Part shown: in pieces, positions 26,183 through 35,527 of the stretch
Position numbering within the stretch: position 1 is the stretch's first letter
Layout: each line of letters opens with the position of its first letter
Origin: Scandinavium sp036271055
GTDB taxonomy: Bacteria > Pseudomonadota > Gammaproteobacteria > Enterobacterales > Enterobacteriaceae
NCBI RefSeq assembly: GCF_036271055.1
Contig: NZ_DATBBJ010000099.1
Span: 124,001 to 188,000, forward strand
DNA: 64,000 bases
Direction: 5' to 3'
Notes under the pieces: model-generated
The model's input: the letters and a program-made list of their open reading frames with translations, nothing else
What the model was told of the DNA's origin: nothing
Database searches by the model: none
Program-made: the position numbers and the translations under genes

Positions 26183-26200
26183 TAATTCCTGGGATCTGGC

Positions 26201-26959
26201 ATGAAACAAACACAACGTCATGATGCAATTATTGAGCTGGTAAAAAAACAGGGATATGTCAGCACGGAAGAGTTGGTAGAACAGTTTGCCGTCAGCCCGC
26301 AAACCATTCGTCGCGATCTCAACGACCTGGCGGAGCAGAAGATGATCCTGCGCCACCACGGCGGCGCGGCGTTGCCGTCCAGTGCGGTAAATACCTCATG
26401 GCAGGATCGCCGGGCGAATCAGGCGGCCGAAAAAGAGCGTATCGCACGTAAAGTAGCGAGCCAAATTCCCAACGGCGCGGCGCTGTTTATTGATATCGGT
26501 ACTACGCCAGAAGCGGTGGCACATGCGTTGCTGGATCACTCTAATCTGCGAATCGTGACCAATAACCTCAACGTCGCTAACACATTAATGGCGAAAGAGG
26601 ATTTCCGGGTGATTCTGGCGGGCGGTGAATTACGCAGCCGTGACGGCGGGATCATTGGCGAAGCGACGCTCGATTTCATCTCCCAGTTCCGTCTGGATTA
26701 CGGCATTCTCGGGATCAGCGGCATCGACAGCGACGGTTCCTTGCTGGAATTCGATTACCACGAAGTACGTACCAAGCGGGCGATTATCGAGAACTCACGC
26801 CATGTGATGTTGGTAGTCGATCACTCAAAGTTTGGGCGTAACGCGATGGTGAACATGGGCAGTATCAGCCTTGTCGATGCGGTTTACACCGACGTGATGC
26901 CGCCAGCGGGTGTGATGCAGGTGATCGCCGAGAACAATATTCAGTTAGAATTGTGCTGA
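26201..26959 (+). CDS. glpR: Glycerol-3-phosphate regulon repressor GlpR
   Basis: 252-residue DeoR-family repressor. The N-terminal winged helix-turn-helix is YVSTEELVEQFAVSPQTIRRDLNDL (about 18-42), followed by a sugar-phosphate isomerase-like effector domain with the DIGTTPEAVAHAL and ILAGGELRSRDGG segments. It represses glp genes and is released by glycerol-3-phosphate. The frame is complete, unlike the frameshifted copy in E. coli MG1655. In this genome it is directly followed by REP elements and malT; the rtcBAR genes that separate them in E. coli are not here. Confidence 0.96.
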   Translation: MKQTQRHDAIIELVKKQGYVSTEELVEQFAVSPQTIRRDLNDLAEQKMILRHHGGAALPSSAVNTSWQDRRANQAAEKERIARKVASQIPNGAALFIDIGTTPEAVAHALLDHSNLRIVTNNLNVANTLMAKEDFRVILAGGELRSRDGGIIGEATLDFISQFRLDYGILGISGIDSDGSLLEFDYHEVRTKRAIIENSRHVMLVVDHSKFGRNAMVNMGSISLVDAVYTDVMPPAGVMQVIAENNIQLELC

Positions 26960-26964
26960 TGAAT

Positions 26965-27040
26965 GTGTCGGGTGGCGCTTCGCTTACCCGACCTCCAAAA
27001 TCCGTAGGCCCGTGCAAGCGCAAGCGCCGCCGGGCAATGC
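26965..27040. repeat. Two REP-type palindromes between glpR and malT
   Basis: GTCGGGTGGCG...CGCTTACCCGAC (26967-26992) and GTAGGCCCGTGCAAGCG...GCCGCCGGGCA (27004-27036) are two hairpin units in a convergent intergenic gap. They probably also limit readthrough. Confidence 0.75.
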
Positions 27041-27041
27041 A

Positions 27042-29747
27042 TTAAACCCCATATCCCATCATTTTCAGCAACTGCTGGGCGTGTTGTACCGCGTCCTGAC
27101 GATGCGCCACCCCGAGTTTCTGATACAAATTACGAATATGCGTTTTGATGGTGGTCGCCGCCACGTCCAGCTCACCTGCGATCTGATCGTTGCTGTAGCC
27201 GGAATAAATCAGCCCCAACACCTGCCATTCGCGTTGCGTCAGCGGACTGGTACGGATCAACTCTGGCACTTCCGGGTGATTAAGCAGACGTTCAACGAAA
27301 TTCTCGTCAAAATGCGCGAACTTATGCCGATGATGCTGATTTATCTCACGCAAGATACGTTGGGCGCGATGCTGTTCAAGCTCAGGCAACGTATTCAGTT
27401 GCAGAAGCTGACGCAACTGCTGCGCCATCGCTTCGCCTTCAATCACGAAATGGCTGATAAACCCGGTGCGATTGGAAAGCGTCAGCGCTTCCATCAACAC
27501 GCGCTGGGCGTCGTTTTTCTGATTCGCTTGCCAGTAAAGCTGATTAAGCAACAGCAGGTTACGGTTAAGATCGCTCATCAGACGCAGCGTGCGCGCGTTC
27601 TCATTAAGTTCTTCCAGCACCATTTCTGCTGAATCAAATTCACCGAGCAGAATTTGCGCGCGGGCAATGTTGCGCCATTGACTTTGCAGGAAGTGGTTAT
27701 TGGCAAATTCCGGTTTTGGCGTCTGACGTAACCAGGCCGCTGCGGATTTTTTATCGCCAATCATCTGCCAGTAAATCACCCGCACTTTATCGGCGTTCGA
27801 TACCCAGTCGCTGTGATATTGCCCATTGCCGAGCAGGTTTTCCAGACGGTTCAGGTGATTACGCGCGTTATCTAAATCACCGCGCGCCAAAGAGCTTTGC
27901 ACCAGCAGCGCCAGGCACTGCAACTGCTGCTGTGGCTGATAAGTAGCAAGCACTTCCATACCATGACGGGCGCTCGTTTCGGCTTCATCCAGGCGCGCCC
28001 AGGCCCACATTAGCTGCGCGCGAATGCGCAACAGGAACTCGTGCATCGGCAGTTGTTCCAGATGCTGTTCGCGGATCAACTGGAACGCTTTTTCCTGAGT
28101 TTCCCAGGCCGCCTGCAAAAAGCCCTGCGCAAACAGAATTTCGCTCTGCTGGATCAGGCTCCACAATGCGTAGTGCCACACTTCATGACGGCGCGCCATC
28201 TGTTCCGTTTGTTGCATCACTGCCAGCGATTTGCTGAGTTTACCCTGGCAGTGCAGCACTTCGCCGTGAACAGAGGTCGCCACAATGCGGCTGTAGAAGC
28301 TGGCGAGCGGCAGTTCATCAAGTGCTACCATCGCCAGGCGTTCCGCTTCATCGGGGTCGCCGTCATTAATGGCGACTTGCGCACGCAGCGCGTTGAAATC
28401 GCCGTGCAGCGTGGCGTCCATTTCGCCGCTTGCCTCTTGTTCGACACGGGCGAGCAGGGTATTCACTTCACTGTAACGATGCTGGCTCTGCATCAGCCAC
28501 GCCTGTAAAAGCACTAAGCGCGGGTTCTCCAGCAGGCTGTCCCACGGCAGGGCGGCCAGCGACTCTTCCAGCAACGCCAGCTCACTGTGATGGAATAATC
28601 CCCACGCATGGTTGAGCAAAATATCGCGCAGCATATAGGCATCGCCCGCAGACAAAGCATGATGAATCGCTTCGCTTGGGAAGCCCTGTGCCATCCAGCT
28701 TTCTGCCGCTGAACGGTGAATATCAGGCAGTTCGGCGGCAAGTTCCCACTGGCAGCGTTGGCGCAGGAAACTGCCGAACAATGGGTGAAAGCTGAACCAT
28801 TCGCCAGTGTTATCCATGCGTTGCAGGAACAAGCCCTGGCGTTCTATCTCTTCCAGCCGCATCTGGCCATTTTCTTCGCCGGTTACCCGCACGATCAGCG
28901 CATCATTCATCGAGCGCAGCAGCGAACTTTTCAGCAGGAAATTGCGGGTCGCGGGATCGACATTATTCAGCACCTCATCCACCAGATAATCGGAGAGATG
29001 ACTGGCGTTGATCCCGGCCAAACGACGCGCGGAATGATGGGCCGCACTGGTATTTTGCCGCGCCGACAGCGCGATCAATTGAAGCGCAGTAGCCCAACCG
29101 GCGACGTCATCACACATGCGGCTGCTTTCGGTGGCTTCAATCGGCGACGTCAGACGGCAGTCGAAAAACTGCTTGGCTTCCTGATGATTAAACGCCAATT
29201 GCTGACTGCCAATCTCCAGCAATTGATCGCGCACGCGCAGATTAGCGATGCCGAGCTGTGGCAAATTACGTGACAGCACCACGAGGGTCATATTTTCCGG
29301 CTGATGGCGCAGGAAAAAACGCATCGCGTCGTGGATAACCGGGTTGGTTATCAGGTGATAATCATCAATCACCAACAGCAGCGGGCGCTGCCAGGCGTTG
29401 AGTTCAATAAACAGCTGGGCGAACAACGAGGTGAGGCTGGCATATTGCCGTTTCTGCACCATGGTTTCGCTGGCCGAGCAATGACCGCCGGTAGCCTGTT
29501 GGACCGCGGCGATCAGATAGCTGGCAAAACGTTCCTGCTGGTTATCTCCGTCATCCAGAGAGAACCATCCCAGATCGCTTTTCCCTGCTGCCCACTGTGA
29601 AATGAGAGTGGTTTTTCCGTAACCGGCTGGGCTTGTCACCAACGCAAGACGGTAATTGTTCGCGCCGGAAAGTTTCGCCAGCAGTCTGTCGCGAACCACG
29701 GTGTGTTCAAGACGGACGGGACGACTTAATTTAGACGGAATCAACAT
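27042..29747 (-). CDS. malT: Maltose regulon transcriptional activator MalT
   Basis: 901-residue STAND-class activator, the same length as in E. coli. The N-terminal ATPase domain has the P-loop SPAGYGKTTLI (about 37-47) and a Walker B-like LLLVIDDYHLI. A helical and superhelical sensor region follows, and a C-terminal LuxR-type helix-turn-helix (LTQREWQVLGLIYSGYSNDQ) binds the MalT boxes. Maltotriose with ATP promotes its active oligomer. It is divergent from malPQ; its upstream region carries a CRP site. It converges with glpR. Confidence 0.97.
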   Translation of the reverse strand: MLIPSKLSRPVRLEHTVVRDRLLAKLSGANNYRLALVTSPAGYGKTTLISQWAAGKSDLGWFSLDDGDNQQERFASYLIAAVQQATGGHCSASETMVQKRQYASLTSLFAQLFIELNAWQRPLLLVIDDYHLITNPVIHDAMRFFLRHQPENMTLVVLSRNLPQLGIANLRVRDQLLEIGSQQLAFNHQEAKQFFDCRLTSPIEATESSRMCDDVAGWATALQLIALSARQNTSAAHHSARRLAGINASHLSDYLVDEVLNNVDPATRNFLLKSSLLRSMNDALIVRVTGEENGQMRLEEIERQGLFLQRMDNTGEWFSFHPLFGSFLRQRCQWELAAELPDIHRSAAESWMAQGFPSEAIHHALSAGDAYMLRDILLNHAWGLFHHSELALLEESLAALPWDSLLENPRLVLLQAWLMQSQHRYSEVNTLLARVEQEASGEMDATLHGDFNALRAQVAINDGDPDEAERLAMVALDELPLASFYSRIVATSVHGEVLHCQGKLSKSLAVMQQTEQMARRHEVWHYALWSLIQQSEILFAQGFLQAAWETQEKAFQLIREQHLEQLPMHEFLLRIRAQLMWAWARLDEAETSARHGMEVLATYQPQQQLQCLALLVQSSLARGDLDNARNHLNRLENLLGNGQYHSDWVSNADKVRVIYWQMIGDKKSAAAWLRQTPKPEFANNHFLQSQWRNIARAQILLGEFDSAEMVLEELNENARTLRLMSDLNRNLLLLNQLYWQANQKNDAQRVLMEALTLSNRTGFISHFVIEGEAMAQQLRQLLQLNTLPELEQHRAQRILREINQHHRHKFAHFDENFVERLLNHPEVPELIRTSPLTQREWQVLGLIYSGYSNDQIAGELDVAATTIKTHIRNLYQKLGVAHRQDAVQHAQQLLKMMGYGV

Positions 29748-29866
29748 AGGTATATCACTTCACTGTGAGAGTAAGAGTTTGTTTTTTTTCGCGCTTCGTA
29801 ATTAATGTCTATTAAATTCGGACATATGCTTAATTATTGCAAGTTATGTCGGACTTTAATGCTTAT

Positions 29867-29888
29867 GAATTTGCACTCTGTCACAAAT
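29867..29888 (-). promoter_or_regulatory. CRP site of malT
   Basis: Read on the minus strand, TTTGTGACAGAGTGCAAATT is nearly identical to the E. coli malT CRP site as I remember it (TGTGA then TGCAA). It lies 120-141 bases upstream of the MalT start codon. Confidence 0.8.
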
Positions 29889-30208
29889 CTCAATGAAGTG
29901 TAAACGGCGTGACTGAAACCGGTGCCAGTGCGCGTGAATACTGGTTTTTCTAATTTGTTAAAATGTGCCTTTATGCTCATTTCCATAATGCGGTCATTCT
30001 CATGTCGATTAAATTCAGGCGGAAAGTTATCGGGAAATAAGCATTTCGAATGAAGTGACGTGCGGAATTATTATTACACGTAAGTAATCATTTCTTCGAT
30101 TCCCTGTATTTTACAAAACGTGTTTTCATTTTCGGTAACAGGACGGGTATAAATTGAGCATAACGGCCGGTAACGGCTAACGTTATAGTGTCGACGATCA
30201 CACTTTTC

Positions 30209-30255
30209 GCTCATCCCTGCTACTCCTCCCCGGCTAATCCCTGCCGGGATGAGGA
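30209..30255 (+). promoter_or_regulatory. MalT boxes of the malPQ promoter
   Basis: Three matches to the GGGGAKGAGG-type MalT box are seen: TCATCCC at 30211-30217 and CTCCTCCC at 30223-30230, both on the minus strand, and CGGGATGAGG at 30245-30254 on the plus strand. They lie 60-105 bases before the malP start. Confidence 0.8.
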
Positions 30256-30315
30256 CGGTAAACAGGTAGCCAGGCACACTAGCGCCAACGTTTTAGTTAA
30301 CAGGATTGGATCCTT

Positions 30316-32706
30316 ATGTCACAGCCGACCTTCGATAAAGCACAGTTTCAGGCTGCACTGACCCGTCAGTGGCAGCGATATGGCCTACAGGCCGCAAACG
30401 AAATGACTCCGCATCAATGGTGGCAAGCGGTGAGTGGCGCACTGGCTGAATTGCTGGCCGCCCAGCCGGCAGCGAAGCCGGAAAAAAACCAGCGTCACGT
30501 TAACTACATCTCCATGGAATTCCTGATTGGCCGCCTGACGGGTAATAACCTGCTGAACCTCGGCTGGTATCAGGATGTTAGCGAGGTGCTGAAAGGGCAT
30601 AACATCACGCTGACGGATCTGCTGGAAGAAGAAACGGACCCGGCGCTTGGCAACGGTGGCCTGGGGCGTCTGGCGGCTTGTTTCCTTGATTCGATGGCGA
30701 CCGTCGGTCAGTCAGCGACGGGTTACGGTCTGAACTATCAGTACGGTCTGTTCCGTCAATCTTTTGCTGACGGGCAGCAGATGGAAGCGCCAGACGACTG
30801 GCATCGCAACAGCTACCCGTGGTTCCGCCACAATACCGCGCTTGATGTGCAAGTGGGCATCGGCGGCAAAGTGGTGAAAGGTGACTGGCAGCCTGCATTT
30901 ACGATTGTGGGTCAGGCCTGGGATTTGCCAGTGCTCGGCTACCGCAACGGCGTCGCGCAACCACTGCGTTTGTGGCAGGCCACTCATGCGCACCCGTTTA
31001 ACCTGACCAAATTCAACGACGGTGATTTCCTGCGCGCAGAACAGCAGGGTATCGACGCCGAAAAACTGACCAAAGTGCTGTACCCGAACGACAACCATTT
31101 GGCGGGCAAAAAACTGCGCCTGATGCAGCAATATTTCCAGTGCGCCTGTTCGGTCGCAGACATTCTGCGTCGTCATCATCTGGAAGGCCGCAAGCTGGCA
31201 GAACTGCCGAAGTTTGAAGTGATTCAGCTCAACGATACTCACCCGACCATCGCCATTCCGGAACTGCTGCGCGTGCTTATCGACGAGCATCAACTGAGCT
31301 GGGACGACGCGTGGGCCATCACTAGCAAAACCTTCGCTTACACCAACCACACTCTGATGCCGGAAGCGCTCGAGTGCTGGGATGAAAAACTGGTCAAAGC
31401 CCTGCTGCCGCGCCACATGCAAATCATCAACGAAATCAACAAGCGCTTCAAAACGCTGGTCGATAAAACCTGGCCGGGCGACGGAGCCGTGTGGGCCAAA
31501 CTGGCTGTCGTTCATGATAAGCAAGTGCGCATGGCGAACATGTGCGTGGTGAGCGGCTTTGCGGTCAACGGCGTTGCGGCGCTGCACTCCGATTTGGTGG
31601 TGAAAGATCTGTTCCCGGAATATCACCAACTGTGGCCGAACAAATTCCACAACGTCACCAACGGCATCACGCCACGTCGCTGGATCAAACAGTGCAACCC
31701 GGCGCTGGCAGCGTTGTTCGACAAAACATTGAAGAAAGAGTGGGCCAACGATCTCGACCAACTGATCAAGCTGGAAAAATACGCTGACGACGCGAAATTC
31801 CGCAAAACCTGGCGCGACATTAAACTCGCCAACAAGCAACGTCTGGCCGAATTTGTGAAGCACCGCACCGGGATTGAAATCAATCCGGCGGCGATTTTTG
31901 ATATTCAAATCAAACGTCTGCATGAGTACAAACGTCAGCACCTGAACCTGTTGAATATCCTGGCGCTGTACAAAGAAATTCGTGAAAACCCGCAGGCCGA
32001 CCGTGTGCCGCGTGTGTTCCTGTTTGGCGCGAAAGCCGCACCCGGTTATTACCTTGCGAAGAACATCATTTTTGCCATCAACAAAGTGGCGGAAGTGGTC
32101 AACAACGACCCGAAAGTCGGCGACAAGCTGAAAGTGGTGTTCCTGCCGGATTACTGTGTTTCTGCGGCGGAGCTGCTGATCCCAGCGGCTGACGTGTCAG
32201 AACAAATTTCCACTGCGGGCAAAGAGGCTTCTGGTACTGGCAACATGAAGCTGGCGCTGAACGGCGCGCTGACCGTCGGCACACTTGACGGCGCGAACGT
32301 GGAAATCGCCGAGCAGGTGGGCGAAGAGAACATCTTTATCTTCGGTCATACCGTTGAACAAGTGAAAGCGCTGAAAGCCAAAGGCTACGATCCGCTGAAA
32401 TGGCGCAAGAAAGACAAAGTGCTGGATGCAGTGCTCAAAGAGCTGGAAAGCGGCAAATACAGCGGCGGCGACAAACACGCGTTTGACCAGATGCTTCACA
32501 GCATGGGCAAACAGGGCGGTGACCCGTATCTGGTAATGGCAGACTTTACGGCTTACGTTGAAGCGCAGAAGCAGGTGGATGTGTTGTATCGCGACCAGGA
32601 AGCCTGGACGCGTGCGGCAATTCTCAACTCCGCACGCTGCGGCATGTTCAGCTCGGATCGTTCTATCCGCGATTATCAGAGCCGTATCTGGCAGGCAAAA
32701 CGCTAA
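30316..32706 (+). CDS. malP: Maltodextrin phosphorylase MalP
   Basis: 796-residue GT35 phosphorylase that releases glucose-1-phosphate from linear maltodextrins. It has YISMEFLIGRLTGNN, DPALGNGGLGRLAACFLDS and the pyridoxal-phosphate lysine in ASGTGNMKLALNG. It is shorter at the N terminus than GlgP, as is usual for MalP. The MalT boxes upstream and malQ nine bases downstream confirm the maltose assignment rather than a second GlgP. Ribosome binding comes from an AGGATTGGAT segment before the ATG. Confidence 0.97.
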   Translation: MSQPTFDKAQFQAALTRQWQRYGLQAANEMTPHQWWQAVSGALAELLAAQPAAKPEKNQRHVNYISMEFLIGRLTGNNLLNLGWYQDVSEVLKGHNITLTDLLEEETDPALGNGGLGRLAACFLDSMATVGQSATGYGLNYQYGLFRQSFADGQQMEAPDDWHRNSYPWFRHNTALDVQVGIGGKVVKGDWQPAFTIVGQAWDLPVLGYRNGVAQPLRLWQATHAHPFNLTKFNDGDFLRAEQQGIDAEKLTKVLYPNDNHLAGKKLRLMQQYFQCACSVADILRRHHLEGRKLAELPKFEVIQLNDTHPTIAIPELLRVLIDEHQLSWDDAWAITSKTFAYTNHTLMPEALECWDEKLVKALLPRHMQIINEINKRFKTLVDKTWPGDGAVWAKLAVVHDKQVRMANMCVVSGFAVNGVAALHSDLVVKDLFPEYHQLWPNKFHNVTNGITPRRWIKQCNPALAALFDKTLKKEWANDLDQLIKLEKYADDAKFRKTWRDIKLANKQRLAEFVKHRTGIEINPAAIFDIQIKRLHEYKRQHLNLLNILALYKEIRENPQADRVPRVFLFGAKAAPGYYLAKNIIFAINKVAEVVNNDPKVGDKLKVVFLPDYCVSAAELLIPAADVSEQISTAGKEASGTGNMKLALNGALTVGTLDGANVEIAEQVGEENIFIFGHTVEQVKALKAKGYDPLKWRKKDKVLDAVLKELESGKYSGGDKHAFDQMLHSMGKQGGDPYLVMADFTAYVEAQKQVDVLYRDQEAWTRAAILNSARCGMFSSDRSIRDYQSRIWQAKR

Positions 32707-32715
32707 GGGAGCGCT

Positions 32716-34797
32716 ATGGAGAGCAAACGTCTGGACAATGCCGCGCAGGCGGCGGGCATTAGCCCAAGTTACATCAATGCCCACGGCAAACCGCAGTCAA
32801 TTGGTGCAGACACCAAAAGACGTTTGCTCGACGCAATGCATCATGGTGCCACCGCCACGAAAGTGGCAGTGACGCCGGTTCCCAACGTGCTGGTCTTCAC
32901 CCACGGCAAGAAAATGTCGCTGCCGGTAGAAGGCAGCGGCGAGTATCACTGGATGCTGACCACCGAAGAGGGCGTTCAGCACCAGGGCAACGCGAGCGCA
33001 GGCAAAGCGCTCAATTTACCGCAGCGTCTGCCGGAGGGATATCACACGCTGACGCTGACCCAAAGCGACCATCGCTGGCACTGCCGGGTGATTGTCGCCC
33101 CGGAGCGTTGCTATGAACCGCAGGCGCTGAAACAGGGCAAAAAGCTGTGGGGCAGTTGCGTGCAGCTCTACACGCTGCGTTCCGAAAATAACTGGGGCAT
33201 CGGTGATTTCGGTGATTTAAAAGTCATGCTGCCGGAAATCGCCCGTCGCGGCGGGTCGTTCATTGGCCTCAACCCGATTCATGCGCTCTACCCGGCGAAC
33301 CCGGAAAGCGCCAGCCCATACAGCCCGTCGTCACGACGTTGGCTGAATGTGATTTATATCGACGTCACCGCCCTCGACGATTTCCGCGACAACAAAGAAG
33401 CGCAGGCGTGGTGGAAACTGCCAACCACGCAACAGACGCTGAAATCCGTGCGTGACGCAGAATGGGTCGATTACGCCACCGTGACCGCGCTGAAAATCAG
33501 CGCGCTGCGCATGGCGTGGAAAAAGTTTGCCGTTCGGGATGACGACCAGATGGCCGCGTTCCGCCAGTTCGCGTTGAACGAAGGCGAAAGCTTGTACTGG
33601 CAGGCGGCGTTTGACGCGCTGCATGCCTATCAAGTGAAAGAGGATGAAATGCGCTGGGGCTGGCCGGCCTGGCCTGAAGCGTATCAAAATATCGATAGCC
33701 CGGAAGTGAAAGCTTTCTGCGAGACACATGCCGATGAAGTGGATTTCTTCCTCTGGCTGCAATGGCTGGCTTACACCCAATTCGCTGCCTGCTGGAACGA
33801 GTGTCAGCGCCACGAGATGCCGATTGGTCTGTACCGTGATTTGGCAGTTGGCGTGGCAGAAGGTGGGTCGGAAACCTGGTGCGACCGCGAGCTGTACTGC
33901 CTCAAAGCCTCCGTTGGCGCGCCGCCGGATATTCTCGGCCCGTTGGGGCAAAACTGGGGCCTGCCGCCGATGGATCCGCATATCATCGCCGCGCGTGCCT
34001 ATGAACCGTTTATCGATTTGCTGCGTGCCAACATGCAAAACTGCGGCGCGCTGCGCATCGATCATGTGATGTCTGTGCTGCGCCTTTGGTGGATCCCATA
34101 CGGTGAAACGGCGGATCACGGCGCATACGTGCATTATCCGGTCGACGACCTGTTATCGATTCTGGCGCTGGAAAGTAAGCGTCACCAGTGCATGGTGATC
34201 GGTGAAGATCTCGGTACGGTGCCGGTCGAAATCGTCGGCAAGCTGCGTAAAAGTGGCGTGTATTCCTACAAAGTGCTCTATTTCGAAAGCGACCACGAGA
34301 AGACATTCCGCGCGCCAAAAGCGTATCCGGAGCAGTCAATGGCGGTGGCAACCACGCATGACCTGCCAACATTACGCGGTTACTGGGAAAGCGGTGATTT
34401 AACGCTCGGGAAAACCCTGGGCCTGTACCCGGACGAAGTGATCCTGCGTGGGCTGTATCAGGACCGTGAGCTGGCGAAACAGGGACTGCTGGAAGCGTTG
34501 CATAAATACGGCTGCCTGCCAAAACGGGCCGGGCATAAAGCCTCGCTGATGAGCATGACCCGCACGCTTAACCGTGGAATGCAGCGTTATATCGCCGACA
34601 GCAACAGCGCATTATTGGGATTACAACCGGAAGACTGGCTGGAGATGGCTGCACCGGTAAACATTCCGGGCACCAGCTATCAGTACAAAAACTGGCGTCG
34701 CAAACTTTCCACGACCATAGAAGCGATGTTTGCCGATGACACGGTAAATAAACTGATTAAAGATTTGGATAAGCGTCGGAAAGCGGCGGGGAAATAA
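32716..34797 (+). CDS. malQ: 4-alpha-glucanotransferase MalQ (amylomaltase)
   Basis: 693-residue GH77 enzyme that disproportionates maltodextrins, moving glucan segments between chains and releasing glucose. After an N-terminal beta-rich domain, the catalytic barrel has SPYSPSSRRWLNVIYIDV, the nucleophile region ALRIDHVMSVLRLWWIP and the acid/base region MVIGEDLGTVP, with ATTHDLPTLRGYW near the third acid. It is cotranscribed with malP. GlgX-derived short dextrins would also be its substrates. A REP-type inverted repeat follows. Confidence 0.97.
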   Translation: MESKRLDNAAQAAGISPSYINAHGKPQSIGADTKRRLLDAMHHGATATKVAVTPVPNVLVFTHGKKMSLPVEGSGEYHWMLTTEEGVQHQGNASAGKALNLPQRLPEGYHTLTLTQSDHRWHCRVIVAPERCYEPQALKQGKKLWGSCVQLYTLRSENNWGIGDFGDLKVMLPEIARRGGSFIGLNPIHALYPANPESASPYSPSSRRWLNVIYIDVTALDDFRDNKEAQAWWKLPTTQQTLKSVRDAEWVDYATVTALKISALRMAWKKFAVRDDDQMAAFRQFALNEGESLYWQAAFDALHAYQVKEDEMRWGWPAWPEAYQNIDSPEVKAFCETHADEVDFFLWLQWLAYTQFAACWNECQRHEMPIGLYRDLAVGVAEGGSETWCDRELYCLKASVGAPPDILGPLGQNWGLPPMDPHIIAARAYEPFIDLLRANMQNCGALRIDHVMSVLRLWWIPYGETADHGAYVHYPVDDLLSILALESKRHQCMVIGEDLGTVPVEIVGKLRKSGVYSYKVLYFESDHEKTFRAPKAYPEQSMAVATTHDLPTLRGYWESGDLTLGKTLGLYPDEVILRGLYQDRELAKQGLLEALHKYGCLPKRAGHKASLMSMTRTLNRGMQRYIADSNSALLGLQPEDWLEMAAPVNIPGTSYQYKNWRRKLSTTIEAMFADDTVNKLIKDLDKRRKAAGK

Positions 34798-34802
34798 GAT
34801 TA

Positions 34803-34872
34803 GTGCGGGCCTACAAAGGTGCTGATATTGGGGTTTTGTAGGCCCGTGCAAGCGTAAGCGCCGCCGGGCTAG
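34803..34872. repeat. REP-type inverted repeat between malQ and nfuA
   Basis: CGGGCCTACAAA (34806-34817) and TTTGTAGGCCCG (34835-34846) are perfect 12-base arms with a 17-base loop. The second arm runs into a REP unit GTAGGCCCGTGCAAGCG...GCCGCCGGGC (34838-34868). The gluconate permease gene gntT, found here in E. coli, is absent. Confidence 0.75.
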
Positions 34873-34893
34873 AATGCTTGATGGGGCTAATGC

Positions 34894-35469
34894 TTAGTAG
34901 TAAGAGTGCTCACCACGTTGGTGTTCGGTCAGATCACGAACGCCTTTCAGTTCCGGGAATTCGTTCAGCAGTTGCTTCTCAATCCCTTCTTTCAGCGTCA
35001 CGTCTACCATCGAACAACCGTTACAGCCGCCGCCAAATTGCAGAATGGCGAGGCCGTCGTCGGTGATTTCCATCAGCGACACACGACCGCCGTGACCGGC
35101 GAGCTGCGGGTTAACCTGCGCTTGCAGCATATACTCAACGCGCTCCATCAGCGGCGCATCGTCAGACACTTTACGCATTTTGGCGTTCGGTGCTTTCAGC
35201 GTCAGCTGGGAACCTAACTGATCGGTCACGAAATCGATATCCGCATCTTCCAGATACGGCGCGCTCAGCTCATCGACATACGCGGTGAGCAGGTCAAATT
35301 TCAGGGCGGTGTCACTGGCTTCCACCGCATCCGGCGGGCAGTAAGAAACGCCACATTCAGCATTCGGGGTGCCAGGGTTAATCACAAATACACGGATTTG
35401 TGTCCCTTCTTCCTGATTTGCCAGCAGTTTGGCAAAATGCGCTTGTGCGGAATCGGAAATACGGATCAT
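34894..35469 (-). CDS. nfuA: Fe-S cluster biogenesis carrier NfuA
   Basis: 191-residue Fe/S carrier that delivers [4Fe-4S] clusters to targets, important under oxidative stress or iron starvation. An N-terminal degenerate A-type (IscA-like) domain is followed by a C-terminal NifU-like domain with the cluster-binding CXXC at Cys149 and Cys152 (GGCNGCSMVDV). Length matches E. coli. It follows gntX on the same strand after 58 bases. Its old name gntY came from the neighbourhood, not from gluconate function. Confidence 0.96.
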   Translation of the reverse strand: MIRISDSAQAHFAKLLANQEEGTQIRVFVINPGTPNAECGVSYCPPDAVEASDTALKFDLLTAYVDELSAPYLEDADIDFVTDQLGSQLTLKAPNAKMRKVSDDAPLMERVEYMLQAQVNPQLAGHGGRVSLMEITDDGLAILQFGGGCNGCSMVDVTLKEGIEKQLLNEFPELKGVRDLTEHQRGEHSYY

Positions 35470-35527
35470 AGCTTTGGCCTAATAGTTGACTACTTTAGTC
35501 GGTTATAATACGCCCATCACAGAGGGT

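Larger units (their letters stand above)
29748..30315. promoter_or_regulatory. malT-malPQ divergent control region
   Basis: This 568-base gap holds no convincing gene; a 67-codon frame on the minus strand lies over the MalT boxes and is dismissed. Near malT there is a CRP-like site. Near malP there are three MalT-box-like sequences. The AT-rich middle (about 29890-30120) shows no structure I can name. Confidence 0.75.

Noticed and set aside
30074..30277. 67-codon minus-strand frame upstream of malP
   Set aside because: It overlies the MalT boxes of malPQ, has no family resemblance and no good ribosome binding site.
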